From Phlebiopsis flavidoalba (lineage: Eukaryota > Basidiomycota > Agaricomycetes > Polyporales > Phanerochaetaceae), in NCBI GenBank assembly GCA_035772785.1, contig JAOCPU010000001.1, forward strand, positions 2,356,001 through 2,420,000: a DNA stretch of 64,000 bases, read 5' to 3'. Below, one piece after another: positions 24,400 through 36,179 of this stretch (its first letter is position 1; every line of letters begins with the position of its first letter). The notes beneath the pieces were generated by a model. It worked only from the letters and a program-made list of their open reading frames with translations, made no database searches and was not told where the DNA came from. The position numbers and the translations under genes are program-made.

Positions 24400-25734
24400 C
24401 TTTCGCGGGTAAACCCCAGCGCGAGGTCACCCAAGACGCGTTTTTGAGCCACCCTCTTATCGTGAACACACCCTAGAAATCTCTCTGTCGTAAGTTGTGA
24501 TGGGGCACAGAGCGACAAGAGGTAGAATTTCTGTTCGCCACGCGTATATGCTGAGTCGAAATCACGAGGTATAGGATGGACGAAAGATTGGCTGAGCGGC
24601 GGCGCTTGGTCAAAGTGATGGAGAGATGTTTACGGCCTTATGGAGTGCGGTCAAAAACTGGCCGCCGACTCTTGGAGTCGTGGTCGAGTTGATGGCGGCC
24701 TCATCCAAGCTTGGAGTATCGGGCTATGCTCAGACCCGGTGTGTAGAAAGATTGAAAGAGCAGTGTGTAGCCCTCAGTGGTGACGCTACGTCCATCACGA
24801 CTCTCGATCGCGGGCCACAATCGAGCGACCGTGATGACACTGTCTCCACTGTTGACATTACTCGTGCGTGCCACACGACGCGTACTGAACCCCTCCCATG
24901 AACGCGCCTCCCGGCGTGTACGGCTCTGGGAAGCGAACGCGCAGCTGTAGTGGCCCTCGAGCGACCTGAATATCCATGGCATTAACAGCGAGGTCTGGAT
25001 GGGCGCAACCAAAATAATTAGTTAAACCCTGATTAAGGTGTTTTGCTTCGGGGGGATGCGATCCGCGTGAGTTTCCCACATCACAATGACGCACCAGATA
25101 GGCCTGTATAAGGTTCTCTCCCAGTGACGTTGTCATGTGGCCGCAATGGTTCCGGTCAAAATCGCATGCTCCCACGCTACCACGCTAGTTACCGCGGACA
25201 ACCCGCGGATGATGTGACGCGCTGATTTCCAAATACTTTGGTGAGTATGTCTCTGCAGATGATCCCAGGATGTAAGCTCACAGTGCCAGCAGCATGACAG
25301 TCGCACTCATACTTCCTGTGAGCAAATTATGCGCCTGTGAGCTATAGTCATTCGCTCTAACGGTCTGATGATGCGAAAACTAGAGTTGCGTTGTTCTGAT
25401 CTCAGGATGCGACAAGGACGAGCAGATGAAGGAAGCCCCCAGTCAATCACACTGCGTGAGAGAAATACCACCAGCGCATCAAGGCCGACCTGGCAACCGG
25501 CATATTCGCGGTCCGATTATTAAATTATTATTGATCAATTTTCGAGCCAATGCAAGCGGCGTGCTCATTTGCGCTCGCCACTTGGGACTCCGTCACTACT
25601 ACAAAGCTTCGACTAGCCTCTCGACGTTGTATTTAGAGACCCTCGACGAGGACGTTCTGCAATAACTCTTACCAAAAAAAACGGGTCCCTATACAAAACA
25701 ATGTGACACCAACCGGCAGGGGAATCGACTGTGA
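24400..25734. other. Spacer upstream of P450 gamma
   Basis: Presumably holds the gamma promoter close to 24,394. No other gene is seen; the short frames at 24,626-25,175 overlap on both strands and match nothing I know. Confidence 0.4.
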
Positions 25735-26205
25735 GACATCGCATGTTAGTTTCTTCGCGATAGGGCATAAAGGACGCCCTGCTCGAGTACTTATTCGCCG
25801 AGGACCAGCGTAATTAACGGTCCGTTTGCCAGTAAGACTACATGTCATGCATGCAAGGACACGTGCGGTCCACCTTCGCCCCCGGATGGGTGTTACAGGT
25901 ACGCATGTCTCCTACGAAGTTAAAGTCACGAGTCTCACTGACGACGCGTAGGGAACTTGGGTCTAAGTACTCACCGGACGCGTCCGACGACACCGCTGAC
26001 CGAAATTTGGATTGCGTGTGTAGCGGCAGTGGGATTGGTTAATGTGCGAAGGAGCAAAAAAGTCAGAGTAGTGGTGTCTCCGTGCCCACTGGACGCTCGA
26101 AGTATTGCATGTATGTGTCCAAGTCTTTTCTTGAGGTTTTATCTTTTGCTGGGACGCCCTGGGCGGAGGGAAGGGCTTTTTATTCTGGGGTTGACAAGAG
26201 GACGC
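25735..26205 (+). repeat. Dispersed repeat R1, copy e (diverged, short)
   Basis: Begins GCATGTTAGTTTCTTCGCG (25,741), then GAGTACTTATTCGCCGAGGACC (about 25,782), ACTCACCGGACGCGTCCGA (about 25,970) and CGACACCGCTGACC (about 25,989). A CGCTCGAAGTATTGCATGTATG block follows near 26,095, matching the CTCGAAGTATTACGGGTATG of copy a. The middle of the element is deleted. Confidence 0.65.
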
Positions 26206-26606
26206 ACTCGTCCCGCCTACAATTTAGGGCCGCGATTCGGATCGTCGGCCAGGATGGCACGCAGCTAGTCGAGGAGATTGACATCGTACCGACCCCAGTA
26301 CACGCCGGCTTGGATGCAGTACAGGAGCTGAGTCGGGACCAGTCCTCTGTAGCGTATGTTTAGAGCCTCGTTCGATCGCGTTCCAAAATTCGAGCGTGAA
26401 ATGGACGTTTCGCTCAAAACCGCTTAGATCAGTCCTATATGTACAGCGAGTCAATATTAGCATTACAATTGCATCTTTCTACCAGCCTCCGCTTTCTATG
26501 AGAGCACGCGCAGCTGCAGACCGAGGCACAAAGTTCGCACTGAAAGGCTCGGGATAGCTGTTTCCTCCACATCAGCCTGTGCCGTGACAGCATCGAACTA
26601 CTGCTC

Positions 26607-28690
26607 TCACCTAATCAGCCCAGGGGTACACCGTCGGCTCGGCTCCAAGACCTCGCCCATCGAACGACGTCCTTCACCTTCTCGATCCTGAGCGTCGTCA
26701 GAATGCACGCGATCGCCGTCCACAGGGACTCTACAGCAAAGTGGCGGCCCGGACAGATGCGCCGTCCGAAGCCGAACGCGGCCCCTCCGCGGGGTCGGGC
26801 GCGTCGGGGTGAGCGACCCGTCTGGCAAGAGATATCGAGTCGGGTCGAAGTCGTCTGTGGTTAGGATAGCGTTCTTCGTCGTGGAGGATGGCCCTGTGTG
26901 AAACGTCGTGTGAGTGCTCCGTGTGAAACACTCGATAGAGAGCTTATAGTTGGTACGTACCAAGTGTTACCTACGACCAGTGAGCCTGCGGGTAAGTGGT
27001 TATCCGTTTGTACTCGTCGTCGACCATCAGTTTGTGGAATACGGCTGAAAATTCTGTTATAGCGCAGCAGTACAGAGAAGCATCGAGTAACACACCTAGA
27101 GGCGTTACGTTTTGCCATCTCAAGGTCTCCTTCACAATGGCCGTGATATAAGGGAGGGACTCGGCATCTTCATACTCAGGAAGCCGCCCACTTCCCATGA
27201 CGCGATCAATCTGCTCTCTTGGGCTGTCTTCTGCACTTCAGGGTATAATAACATGGCCAGCGTAAATGACTGAAGCGATGAGACGTTCTAGTTGTGTCGT
27301 GAATGAGGATAGGAAGATAACAGGTCCGAGCCGCTGACCGTGTCTGCACCAGCTAGTTTTGGGTAAGAGATGTTGCGGTTACATTCAGTACGAATGACAC
27401 GCTTACCCACATATGCTGTCCCAGTGGCGTATCGCATGGCGTCCTCTTCCTTTAGATCAGGGTTATTGGGATCCAGCCTGTCCAGAAGTGACGCGAGAAT
27501 CGATGTGTTGACGACTCCCTTTTCCTAGCAGTTTTGGACTGTGATGAGTACCCAATTGAGTGTAAAATGTATGAAACTTACCAGACACTCTTTGACGTAT
27601 TGGAACGGCTTACTGTACATCGGTTCAATATTTTTTCCTCCATTCAGCGGCCTGTCTCTTGAATCCCCCACCGGGTAGCCAGTCAGGTAAGTATTTCACT
27701 ACAAGAGCAATAAGGACGGGGGGTACAGCGCGCGCGACCATGTACATTCCACGTACAAATAGGGAAACGAATCAACTGATAAAGGGGTTAGACGCGGGTA
27801 TGCTGATGACATGGACAACCTACCTAAGTATGATCCTGCATTTCCGGACGCCGCTATGGAGACCATAGCTCTCTCGGCTAAGCCTAGATATGGGTCGTCT
27901 TCTGGTTGCACGTCGAGACCAAATGTAACACCTAAGATGACGGATCCTGTGAAGCTATTGAACACGATGAGGGTCCATGTCTCGTTTGCACTGGTGATAC
28001 CGCATGTTGTCCTCAGCTTACATGCGTATGTGCTCCACAAAGTCATTTGGTGCAGCAGCAAGTCGCGCCAGCATCTTCCGGGCCTCCATCGAAGTGCGTG
28101 GCCGGTACTGGACGACGGCTGCTGGGTAGAATCCCTGGTGAAATAAACGACGATGTTGCCGCCATGTGTCGCCATAGTCCATGAATGCGAAATGATTGTC
28201 CCAGCCGATGCTAGGATAGCATATACATCAGATGAAGTCATAGGAAATGGGACCACGTACAGCTCGTGCATCATCACCAAATGCTCTCTGGGTGCTATGA
28301 GCAAGTGAAGCCAGAATGAAATGGGTCTAGTACTTTACCTCCCAGAATAAATGTTTGAGCGTTTCTCCAACAGGTCGTGCGCTGCTTGCTTAGAATTCAA
28401 CACAATAATATCGGTATTCAGGACCCGATAGTGGACTATGTCGGACTCTAGCATACCAAAGACACTGTCAGTACGCGTAAGACATAAGACGTCACAGAAG
28501 AACCTTACTATATTCTTGGCTCCATTTCGCGAACGTGAACCACTGTAGCTCCGTCGGCGCGTGGAAGAGACTACCTACGAAAGGAAGCCCTTTGGGTCCT
28601 GGCGGTAGACGATGTCTTCGAGACCAAAAAAGCCCCGCAAACAAAATGGCCGAGAAGAACACAGCGAAACGCAAGCACGAGATCTGCCAT
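26607..28690 (-). pseudogene. Cytochrome P450 (copy delta)
   Basis: The start at 28,690 gives a hydrophobic anchor, with a frame change before RLPPGPKGLPFVGSLFHAP. Then come DIIVLNSKQAAHDLLEKR (about 28,355-28,410), a helix-C type segment WRQHRRLFHQGF (about 28,140-28,180), and TFGLDVQPEDDPYLGLAERA (about 27,870-27,930). An I-helix region (DAMRYATGTAYVG) is near 27,410-27,445. GSGRLPEYEDAESLPYITA plus KETLR (ExxR) lies near 27,115-27,198, and AILHDEERYPN near 26,860-26,895. The heme loop AAFGFGRRICPGRHFAVE is intact near 26,735-26,790. Frames shift on both sides of the heme loop. It forms its own subgroup, closer to the group of P1, alpha, beta and gamma than to epsilon and zeta. CYP family not assigned. 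Confidence 0.9.
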
Positions 28691-28929
28691 GTGTCTCGCG
28701 GAAATCGCAGGCAGATGTCGATACGGGGAAGGACAAGGGAGGGTGGGAGGTTTGCCTCCTTTGCGAGTCCGCATTTTATCTGACGTCGATCCATAGACTC
28801 AAACTCTTGATGTCCTCGTAGCTTTGATAGATGATCCCGCCATCTTAGTGATACGCGTAATTGGTCCCTCCAGAGAGATATGAACGTAGCGTGCCGGGAT
28901 CCTCGAAGCTGCAACCGAATCAATTGTCA

Positions 28930-29110
28930 AGCGTGTCAATAGTCTCGCGGCGCCAGCCGTAGCGGAGCTTTGCGCGTAAGCGCCGGATGCAATATTGACC
29001 TCGCGGTGCATCCGAAGCTCCTGAACGTCTGGAGGATTTGGGCGCGTTACCCCTGGGTCGAGTCACACGCGTCACAATCACGCTCTCGCGCCGTTCGCTC
29101 ATGCTCCATG
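28930..29110 (-). repeat. Left arm of an imperfect inverted repeat
   Basis: Its reverse complement aligns with 29,585-29,740, sharing GTGACTCGACCCAGGGGT, TTCAGGAG, CGGATGCACCG and GCATCCGG in the same order. Arms of roughly 120-150 bases are separated by about 480 bases. This may be a fold-back or TIR element, or two copies of one repeat in opposite orientation. Confidence 0.65.
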
Positions 29111-29584
29111 TCCCATCCAGGTGTCCTCTAAAGGGCCTCTTTTTGACGTACTAACGTGGTACTACACACTGTGTTGCTCTCGGCATTGAAAAATATGCAA
29201 AATTTGCCCGAGGCTCGACTGTGCAGCATGTCCGGTGAGCACCACTTGGTTAGCCGCCAAAGGGCACACTCAAGCTTCATCGCGTCAAAGCCAGCCTGAT
29301 ATCACCATGAACATGATGAGGACACCTCTACATAAGAATAGGAGCCCTAAAGGTCAAGGAGGCTTCCCTCCTTGTGTAGGACTAGCATGAAACCTTGTTG
29401 GCTGGCTGCCGCTGTAGCAGGAATGCCTGTCATCTAGTTTGGGTCCCCCTCGGGGCTGTCATGCCAATAGCCTGGTTTTTACAGGGACGGATTGTCATTC
29501 CCTCACTACATAAACACCATCCATGTCTAATCTAGGCAAACGGATGGAGGTTGGCGGTCAGAACGCAGGGGACAGGCAGAGCGA
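29111..29584. other. Spacer between the inverted-repeat arms
   Basis: No gene recognised. No match elsewhere in the window was noticed. Confidence 0.35.
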
Positions 29585-29740
29585 GAATGGCGTGAGGGTC
29601 ACGCTGTGACTCGACCCAGGGGTCACGCACCCTCAGCCACCAGACCTTCAGGAGACGCGGATGCACCGTCAGGTCAAATTAGCATCCGGATCACGGCTCC
29701 GAAGGTCTGGCACGCGAGACTAAGCATCAGGGAAAATCCT
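29585..29740 (+). repeat. Right arm of the imperfect inverted repeat
   Basis: Partner of 28,930-29,110; see shared motifs there. The reading frame with RPRG.AP and DAP.GQ is kept in both arms, so the repeat may descend from coding sequence. Confidence 0.65.
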
Positions 29741-29749
29741 GTGAATAAA

Positions 29750-30160
29750 AAACGCTTCTTTGTTGTTACACTGTTAGTTTCTGTTACTGGCGTTACCTGC
29801 CTGTTATCCACATGTTTCAACATTACCTCCATTACCTGGCAGTTTCCTGATTTCCAATTTATTCTTAAGCTGATTCTTGGTTTCTGTTCTGTTTCTTCTT
29901 TTTTTGTTCATTTTTGTGCAGTTCATGTTTCATTTTTCCATTTAGCAGCTATTAACACAGTGTTATATGGTTAAATCTCATTAGCCAGTTTCTTCATAGT
30001 TTGCTGTCTGTTTCTGTTTAGTTACATGGTTAATTCTTGTTACATTCTCTTTTCCCTATTTGGTAGCAGTTTCTGTGTAGTTTGATTGTTAGCTTTCATG
30101 GTTTGGTCCTTAGTTAGTTGTTTCAGTGCCATTTGTTGAGTATGTCTGGGATGTATACAA
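29750..30160 (+). repeat. T-rich low-complexity arm
   Basis: Dominated by degenerate copies of TTTCTGTT / GTTACATGGTTA-like units. It mirrors in composition the A-rich stretch at 33,060-33,350, whose reverse complement is rich in GTTTTCTG and GTTTCTTG units. The two flank a 3-kb GC-rich block. Confidence 0.5.
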
Positions 30161-30363
30161 ATGACTCACAGATTCTGACTGTCTTATAGTGTTTGGTATT
30201 CCACCAAAGCTCCATACTAGAGTCAAATTTGTACAACATTGCTATTCATCAATTCATGTAGCTGTAGATCATGTTGTACAATTATTATATGAATTAAAAC
30301 ATATTTTAAAATCTCCTAAACATTAATCTATAAAACAATCTTTGCATCATGATTGGTATCGCC

Positions 30364-30440
30364 ACATTGCAGTCGGCCTCGTCGCGTTGCAGTCGGCCTC
30401 GTCGCGTTGCAGTTGGCCTTGTCGCGCCGTGTTCGGCATT
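30364..30440 (+). repeat. Short 20-bp minisatellite
   Basis: The unit CGTTGCAGTCGGCCTCGTCG is present in three consecutive near-identical copies. It decays to the right into sequence with recurring CCTTGTCA / GTCGTC motifs up to about 30,720. Confidence 0.7.
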
Positions 30441-31062
30441 GCCAACAGTTTTCCTCGTCATGCCATTGTCATCTTGTCACTGTAATTCCGTAGTCGTCCT
30501 TGTCACGTCTCGGCTGCTCTTGTCATGCCATCACTAGGCCGGGACATGGCTGTTGTGTTGCAGCCAACATGCCGTGGTGACCCTTGTGGTGCGGCAGACA
30601 CCTTTCTCGTAGCGTTCGTATCGTGTCGCGTCTCGGTTGTTTGTATCCTGCGATCTGTGTTGCATCACGGCCATCTGCATCATAATTGTCATGTAGCGGC
30701 CGTCGCGCACAGGCAGACATAACAGTCATCCTTGTTGCGTGGTAATTTTAAAACTGTGGTCGTCCACAAGGTGGTCGGCGTGCATGCGCGGTGCACAAGT
30801 CTGTGGCCTGAACGCGCGACCAAAACATCGGTCAGCACTGCGTTGACTAAAAAAAAAAGCGTTCGGTGGGAGCTTGAATAAACAGGAGCCCGTCTTGCCT
30901 CCCAGGCGTCTTCGGTACTCATTTGTGCGCACAGGAGGGGTCTCTGGTTGGGGGAGTAGTGAAGTAACAGGGAAGGAAGCATGCCTAGGGTAGTCGAGCT
31001 TGCAGCGTCGCCGCAGTGGACATCAAAAATGAAATGGATAATTTACACACCTTCTTTGAAAA

Positions 31063-31087
31063 CATACACACTCCTAGAGTGTGTATG
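31063..31087. repeat. Perfect 11-bp hairpin
   Basis: CATACACACTC, loop CTA, then GAGTGTGTATG: eleven uninterrupted base pairs with a three-base loop, just beyond the end of the coding-like segment at 31,085-31,185. Confidence 0.85.
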
Positions 31088-31624
31088 GTGAAATAGTTGC
31101 GAGCGATATTGCGCGTAATCAGCTCGGCGTGCGCGTCAGGGGGCCAGTCGCGCACCTTGGTCATCGAGTCCACAGACTCGCCAAGTTGACCCTTCTAAGG
31201 CTGAGAGTTGTGCTCTACACACTCTCCCAGCTTCCTCCGGCAAAATTGAGGGTTGACGTCGCCGTGCTCGAAGAGACGGCGCCGGTATCGGTGTAGTCGG
31301 CAGTGCACGTGCTAAACAGGGCCGGGCGGCGAGCGGAGGGAAAAGCCTGAAGGGAAGACAATGAAAGAGTTCAGAGGCTTCGGAGGAAGCCCCTGCGTGA
31401 AATCGAGAGCGACGGGAGCCGCCGTCCTCGTGAAACGACGGCGGAGGATGGGAGGAAGAGGCCAAGGACGCGCGGGCGCTCCGGACTTGTAACGCGTCGA
31501 GGCGCGTGCGCAAGCGCCTTCCTACCGGCGCGCGCCGAGCAAGCGCCTGGTTCGACTCTCGTTCCGCCTCCACCATCGGCCGTCGTTCGCGAGAACGGCG
31601 GCGCGAACTCTCTTCTCTTTCGCA

Positions 31625-31648
31625 CAAGAGCCTCTTTGGAGGCTCTTG
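31625..31648. repeat. Perfect 10-bp hairpin
   Basis: CAAGAGCCTC, loop TTTG, then GAGGCTCTTG. No CTRR end follows at the distance expected of a Helitron terminus. Confidence 0.85.
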
Positions 31649-33059
31649 ATGGACCCCTACTCCCACTCATATCGCTTGCTCTGACCACGGCACCACGCGA
31701 CGGCTCATGCGTGACCAATTCTTGCCCACCCAATGCAAGACTCAACCAGCACCGCCGGCCACACACGGAACCGGCGCGACGCGACACTCAAAGGGTGTCA
31801 AGAATGGCCGGAGAGATGTGCATGATGCACAGTTCGGCCTTGTGTGGGACAAACGAGGCCTGTGGGCCCAACGGTACAAGGTGAGCACGACCGCCAATCT
31901 TTCGTCTTTGCGAGCTGACCCCCCCAGCCATGCCCGCTTGTATGCGCATGCGCAATGCATATGCGCAGGTCAGCGGGTGCTCTTCCCGTATTCCCACCGT
32001 CGTGTCCCCCCGCCCCAGCACCGATATTCTCACCCAGCCCCCGGAACTACTGCGACACCCCGGGAGCAATGAGACAGCGTGGCAAGGTGTGCAGGGCACA
32101 CTTGTCAACACTTAGAGTCAATGGAACGAGCACATGCGCTCAAGGCTACAGGTGCGTGCCCGATCTCATTGTGCGCGCGTGTATGCTTAGCCCCACTGCG
32201 ACCCCCTCCACCGTCCATCCAAACCAACGCCCCGAGAAAAACACTCGATAACGCAAGCGCCCCTCAATAGCTTATGTTCGCGCCGCACAAACTGTGCGCC
32301 GCGCGAGCTTACAAGGTGCGTCGTTCCGTACATCCCAGGCCTGTCATTCCGCGCCCTCCCGTGGCCACACGCATCGGACGAACACAAAACCCACAGTGAC
32401 ACCGGCCGTACAGGAACGAGAGATGAGCTTCAGTCTCAAACTCATTCGTTCATGCCGCCCCTCATCCCCATTTGCCCGTCCGCTCTCCCTCGCCCTGCCA
32501 CGCACGTACACACGCCGAGCGCCAAGTCGCTCGCACCCACTCAAACACAGGCCCACGACGGGCAACGCCGGCGACCGTACACAAATGAATCGACAGACAA
32601 GTCCCGCCTGAGCTGGCCCAGCCCGATTCACGTCGCCCGCCACAGCTCAACCGAACGTACACGAGCACTGCTCAAGCTCACCACACCACTGGCCCCAGCC
32701 CTTGCCCGCGCGCCATTTTGCCTCTGCCTTTATGCGTACGCTGTCCGCACGGCCGCCGCCTTCCTTGCGTGTGTACTTGGGTCACCGCGCCCTTCCCTGC
32801 ACCGTTACCGTTACCATCGTCATGGCACCTACACACACGAGGATTCGAGCCAACAACAGTGCCTTCAAGAAAGGACTACAAGAACAAACAAGAAACACAA
32901 GATGAAAGGTAAACCAAGACAGGTGGAGAAAGAGGAGGAGTAGGAGTAGTACTAACAGGATTGATAACTGCTCAAATTCAAGTGGTGAGCTTACTTGTAT
33001 GCTACATCCTTAGAATGACAAATGCAAGTTTGCAATGCTGCATGTATGCTGCTGTGAAA

Positions 33060-33350
33060 TAAGAGTCTGCAATAGTATTAAGCTAACAGCCCCTAACACA
33101 AAAACCAATTCTTGAATAACAGGACTAAACTGAAAAACAGTGGAACAGTCAAGAAATAACTCAGGAAAACAATCAGAAAACACTTTACAAATCACATCAC
33201 ATTATTAACACGAACATAATAAGCAAAACATGAACAACAAGGATAACAACAAAGAAAACACTACAGAAAACAGCACAGGAAACAATCAAGAAACAACTCA
33301 AGAAACAGCGGAAGAAAGCGCACAAGGACAAACATAACTAACGTCTGAGC
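33060..33350 (-). repeat. A-rich low-complexity arm
   Basis: Degenerate AACAAxxAAGAAAAC-like units; in reverse complement it resembles the T-rich arm at 29,750-30,160. See findings. Confidence 0.5.
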
Positions 33351-34140
33351 CTGCAAAACAGTTTGCGTTAGAAGAAACGCTTCTCTAACAATTATTTCGT
33401 TAGTTGTGTTCTCCATGGGAGCTTCTCTGCTGTTTAGCAAACGTTTCTTATTGACCTAAGGATTTTATCCTGCAATTTGAGCGTGTCCAACGCTGAAGCA
33501 CAACTGCGAAAACTTACCTCCAGGGACTAGCCTAATAGATCCTAAACCTACTACCTCGTTCGGCTCCAGTTGTCTTGAATCTCGCCGCTGACCAGTGGGT
33601 CCTCTAATGCGTCACCACTAGGCCGTTATGGGGGTACCATATAATGGCGTGCAAAAAACTAATCGGCCGGGTTATGAGCCAGTACCTCTCACGCAGGCCT
33701 CAGGATCGCGCTTTATGTAGATGAGCTTGAAGTAACAGAACAGACCAATTGCCAAGTCACGTCCAAAGACGCTTATCTGTGAGGCACCTCAAACCCTACA
33801 GAGCTCCGGTGATCTCCGATAGAGTTTATAGCGCCGCCTACTAAAAAAACACGCCGCGCAGTGCTCTTGCGGACCTTTTGACTAGCCGGCGGGTCACATG
33901 TCGCGTCGCCATATTATTGTTAGCTCAAGGACTCTTGACATCAGACTCCGGACGTATTCTCTCGTCATGAGCAGCAAAATGTCAACCCATCGCGTATTCA
34001 ATATCGCTACAGTACTTATCGAGTACATATTGCCCGCCTTAGGATAGCAAGGCCCCAAGGACGCATCAAGGTCGACTTCTCTGTGAAGCGTTACAAGGGC
34101 ACGTGATTTGCATCGAGGTAACTTATCGAGGATCCAGCGT
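33351..34140. other. Unassigned spacer
   Basis: No gene seen. The minus-strand frame at 33,894-34,247 extends into the A-rich tract and is not convincing. Confidence 0.4.
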
Positions 34141-34167
34141 AAAAAAAGGTGAAAACAAAAAAAAAAA

Positions 34168-34204
<37 letters not shown>

Positions 34205-34320
34205 AGAAATTAAAACAAAAAAAAAAAAAAAAATAATAAAAAAACAAAAAAACAAAAAAAAATGTAGAAAAAAAATCAAAAAAAAAAAAAAAAAAAAAAA
34301 AATAAAGGAACCAAAAATAA
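34141..34320. repeat. Second A-rich tract
   Basis: About 180 bases of A with scattered C, G and T, joined directly to the left end of R1 copy d at about 34,325. The first 80 or so bases of R1 seen in copies b and c are missing at this junction. Confidence 0.85.
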
Positions 34321-34324
34321 AGGA

Positions 34325-35800
34325 GACCAACGGATTAAAGGTCTGCGCCAGGAGTGCTACACATAATTCTACGCTCAGAAGATTCAGTGTAGTCATTCCA
34401 TTCCTCGGGATGGTACCGCCGTACGAGCGTTTGCATACATCTCAGAAGTGTGAGCTTCATTCACGACGTGTAGCAAATGCGAGATATTCACCGCACTACA
34501 GCACAGCACAGCGACACCAGCTGACCTGGCAAGGGAGGGCCCCTTCCCCTCCAGGTCCTAGCGGAGCTATAAAGAGCAAAGTGTGAACAGGCTCGCGTAT
34601 GCAAATAGTCGAAAATGCCAAAACTCGGGGGCCAGTAGCCAAGACTCCCCGAGCCTACCGTGTGGGTCCACGATGGGGTCGGGGTCGGGGGTCGGGGGGC
34701 GTGTGCAGTGGAGGTTTGGGTCGGTCCAGTCCTCTAGGGAGGAGAAAATAGCGGTCAGTGATATACTTCTCGAGGCGGCGGGCCCGAGCCCACCAGGGCT
34801 GCTTTTCGAGGAATCACGGGTATGTGTCCCGATCCATCCAAATATATTGTTTTCTTTTTCTTTTTCTTTTGTTCGGGGTTTTATATTTTATCACGAACGC
34901 AGCAGCCAAACCAGCCAAGTAAGGAAGGCGCTGAGCCCGACTGCCGCGCGCATCCCGAAGGACCTCCGAGCAGGCGGTTCGCGCACACACCGCCGCCTGG
35001 CCGTCAGCCTTCGATGCACACGACGACGAGCCCCGGTGGCTCAGCGCGCACTCGAGTCCCCAGTGCCCCAGTCGATGGCTGCGCGCACACCAACTTGGAA
35101 CCCCGAAGACCCTCGTACCCACCTTGCCAACCCCCCAAGCCCGAAAGAAAAAGAGAATTAAAGATAGAAGAAATGGCTACGCACCCCAGCAATGTGCACC
35201 AGGCACTCACTCCATCTCAAATCCCTCAGGACGAAGCCTGATCTCGTCCCCTCCACGCCGCCCCCTCCTTCAGAGAAATCAACCGGAACCCAAGTGCCAG
35301 GCATTAGGGACCCACTCGGGCTCGGATGGCGGCTCGAGGTCGGGAATGTGGCGCACGGATGGTAGACGCTACGGATGGTTGGTAGACGACCTCGTCCGCA
35401 TCTTCTGGGCTTCCTCCACAGGGACGAGTGGTGGAAGGCCGAAGTTGTTGGTGGCGGACTTGTACGCGGCGGGGCAGTAGTGGGTTGAGGACGTCGTCGG
35501 CAGCGTCGTCAGCCAGGACGATGGTGGAGAACGCTATCGACGGCGTTGTCGAGGGAGTGCGGGAGATCGTCCTGCGAAGCGAGCGCAATTTGCTGAGCTG
35601 AGGCGGAACATTGTGGTATGTGGGGAGATAACGAGGTGGTTGTCTGTCGTGGTAGGTGACTGGAGGTGTGCAAGGTGTAGAGAGAGAAGTGACAAGAGGA
35701 CGGGTGCGCTCGATATAGAGGGAGGCTGACGATGGATCGGCGGCTGTGACCGTCTTCCCCGGCGGCAGTGGGAATCGCAATGTGTCGACTATGTGTCTGG
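34325..35800 (+). repeat. Dispersed repeat R1, copy d (long form, 5'-truncated)
   Basis: Begins at CCAACGGATTAAAGGTCTGCGCCAG, equivalent to CCAACGGAAAGGTCTGCGC in copy c. Then come the GGGAGGGCCCCTTCCCC block (about 34,536), the GGTCGGTCCAGTC block (about 34,717) and the 20-mer GAACGCAGCAGCCAAACCAG at 34,895. The CGATGGCTGCGCGCACACC block lies near 35,072. From 35,100 to about 35,610 it follows copy c closely, including the antisense fragment. Confidence 0.8.
35285..35611 (-). pseudogene. Antisense coding-like fragment inside R1 copy d
   Basis: From an ATG at 35,611 the minus strand reads MFRLSSANCARFAG. In other frames it gives QDDLPHSLDNAV, AFSTIVLADDAADDVLNPLL and YKSATNNFGLPPLVPVEEAQ. 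The frame breaks differ from those in copy c, yet the peptide segments agree, which supports former coding capacity. Function unknown. Confidence 0.5.
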
Positions 35801-36179
35801 CCCGCTTGCCTCAGGAGCCTGGCAGCAGCGTCCTTCAGCGTGAATCCTTCGGACTTCTTACCTCCGTGATGTTTGCCCATGCCGTTCTCCGGGAAGCACA
35901 GCCCCCCTCCCCGAGCATGGTGTGTGCGTGTCTGCTAGACGCAAATCTGTTGTAATCGTTTAGTAGACACAATTCAAACACAGAAACGCGACCTTTAAAA
36001 TGAACGACATTTGAACTCTGTGGGTGTGTTTGTTGATGTACCCAACGCTGAGTCGAGTCGGGGCCACATAAACGAGGCCCATTGACAAGGCAGGCGACCA
36101 TACGTTTGATTCCTCGTTGCAGACCGACGTACTTACTGTCCAATGTATAGAGGTTGAAGTTTGTCATTCGTAACCGTCA
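35800..36179. other. Unassigned spacer
   Basis: No gene recognised. Confidence 0.35.

Larger units (their letters stand above)
30440..33060. other. GC-rich unassigned block
   Basis: No gene named. A minus-strand segment at 31,085-31,185 reads ESVDSMTKVRDWPPDAHAEL and continues ITRNIARNYFTIHT; this looks like genuine protein but I cannot assign it, and it is bounded by frame breaks. Two perfect hairpins lie at 31,063-31,087 and 31,625-31,648. Other long frames overlap on both strands. Confidence 0.35.

Noticed and set aside
31625..31665. Hairpin as a Helitron 3' end
   Set aside because: No CTRR terminus follows at the right distance and no TC 5' end or Rep/helicase gene is present.
34583..35161. 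192-codon plus-strand frame
   Set aside because: It lies within repeat R1 copy d and the matching frame is broken differently in copy c, so it is not conserved as protein.
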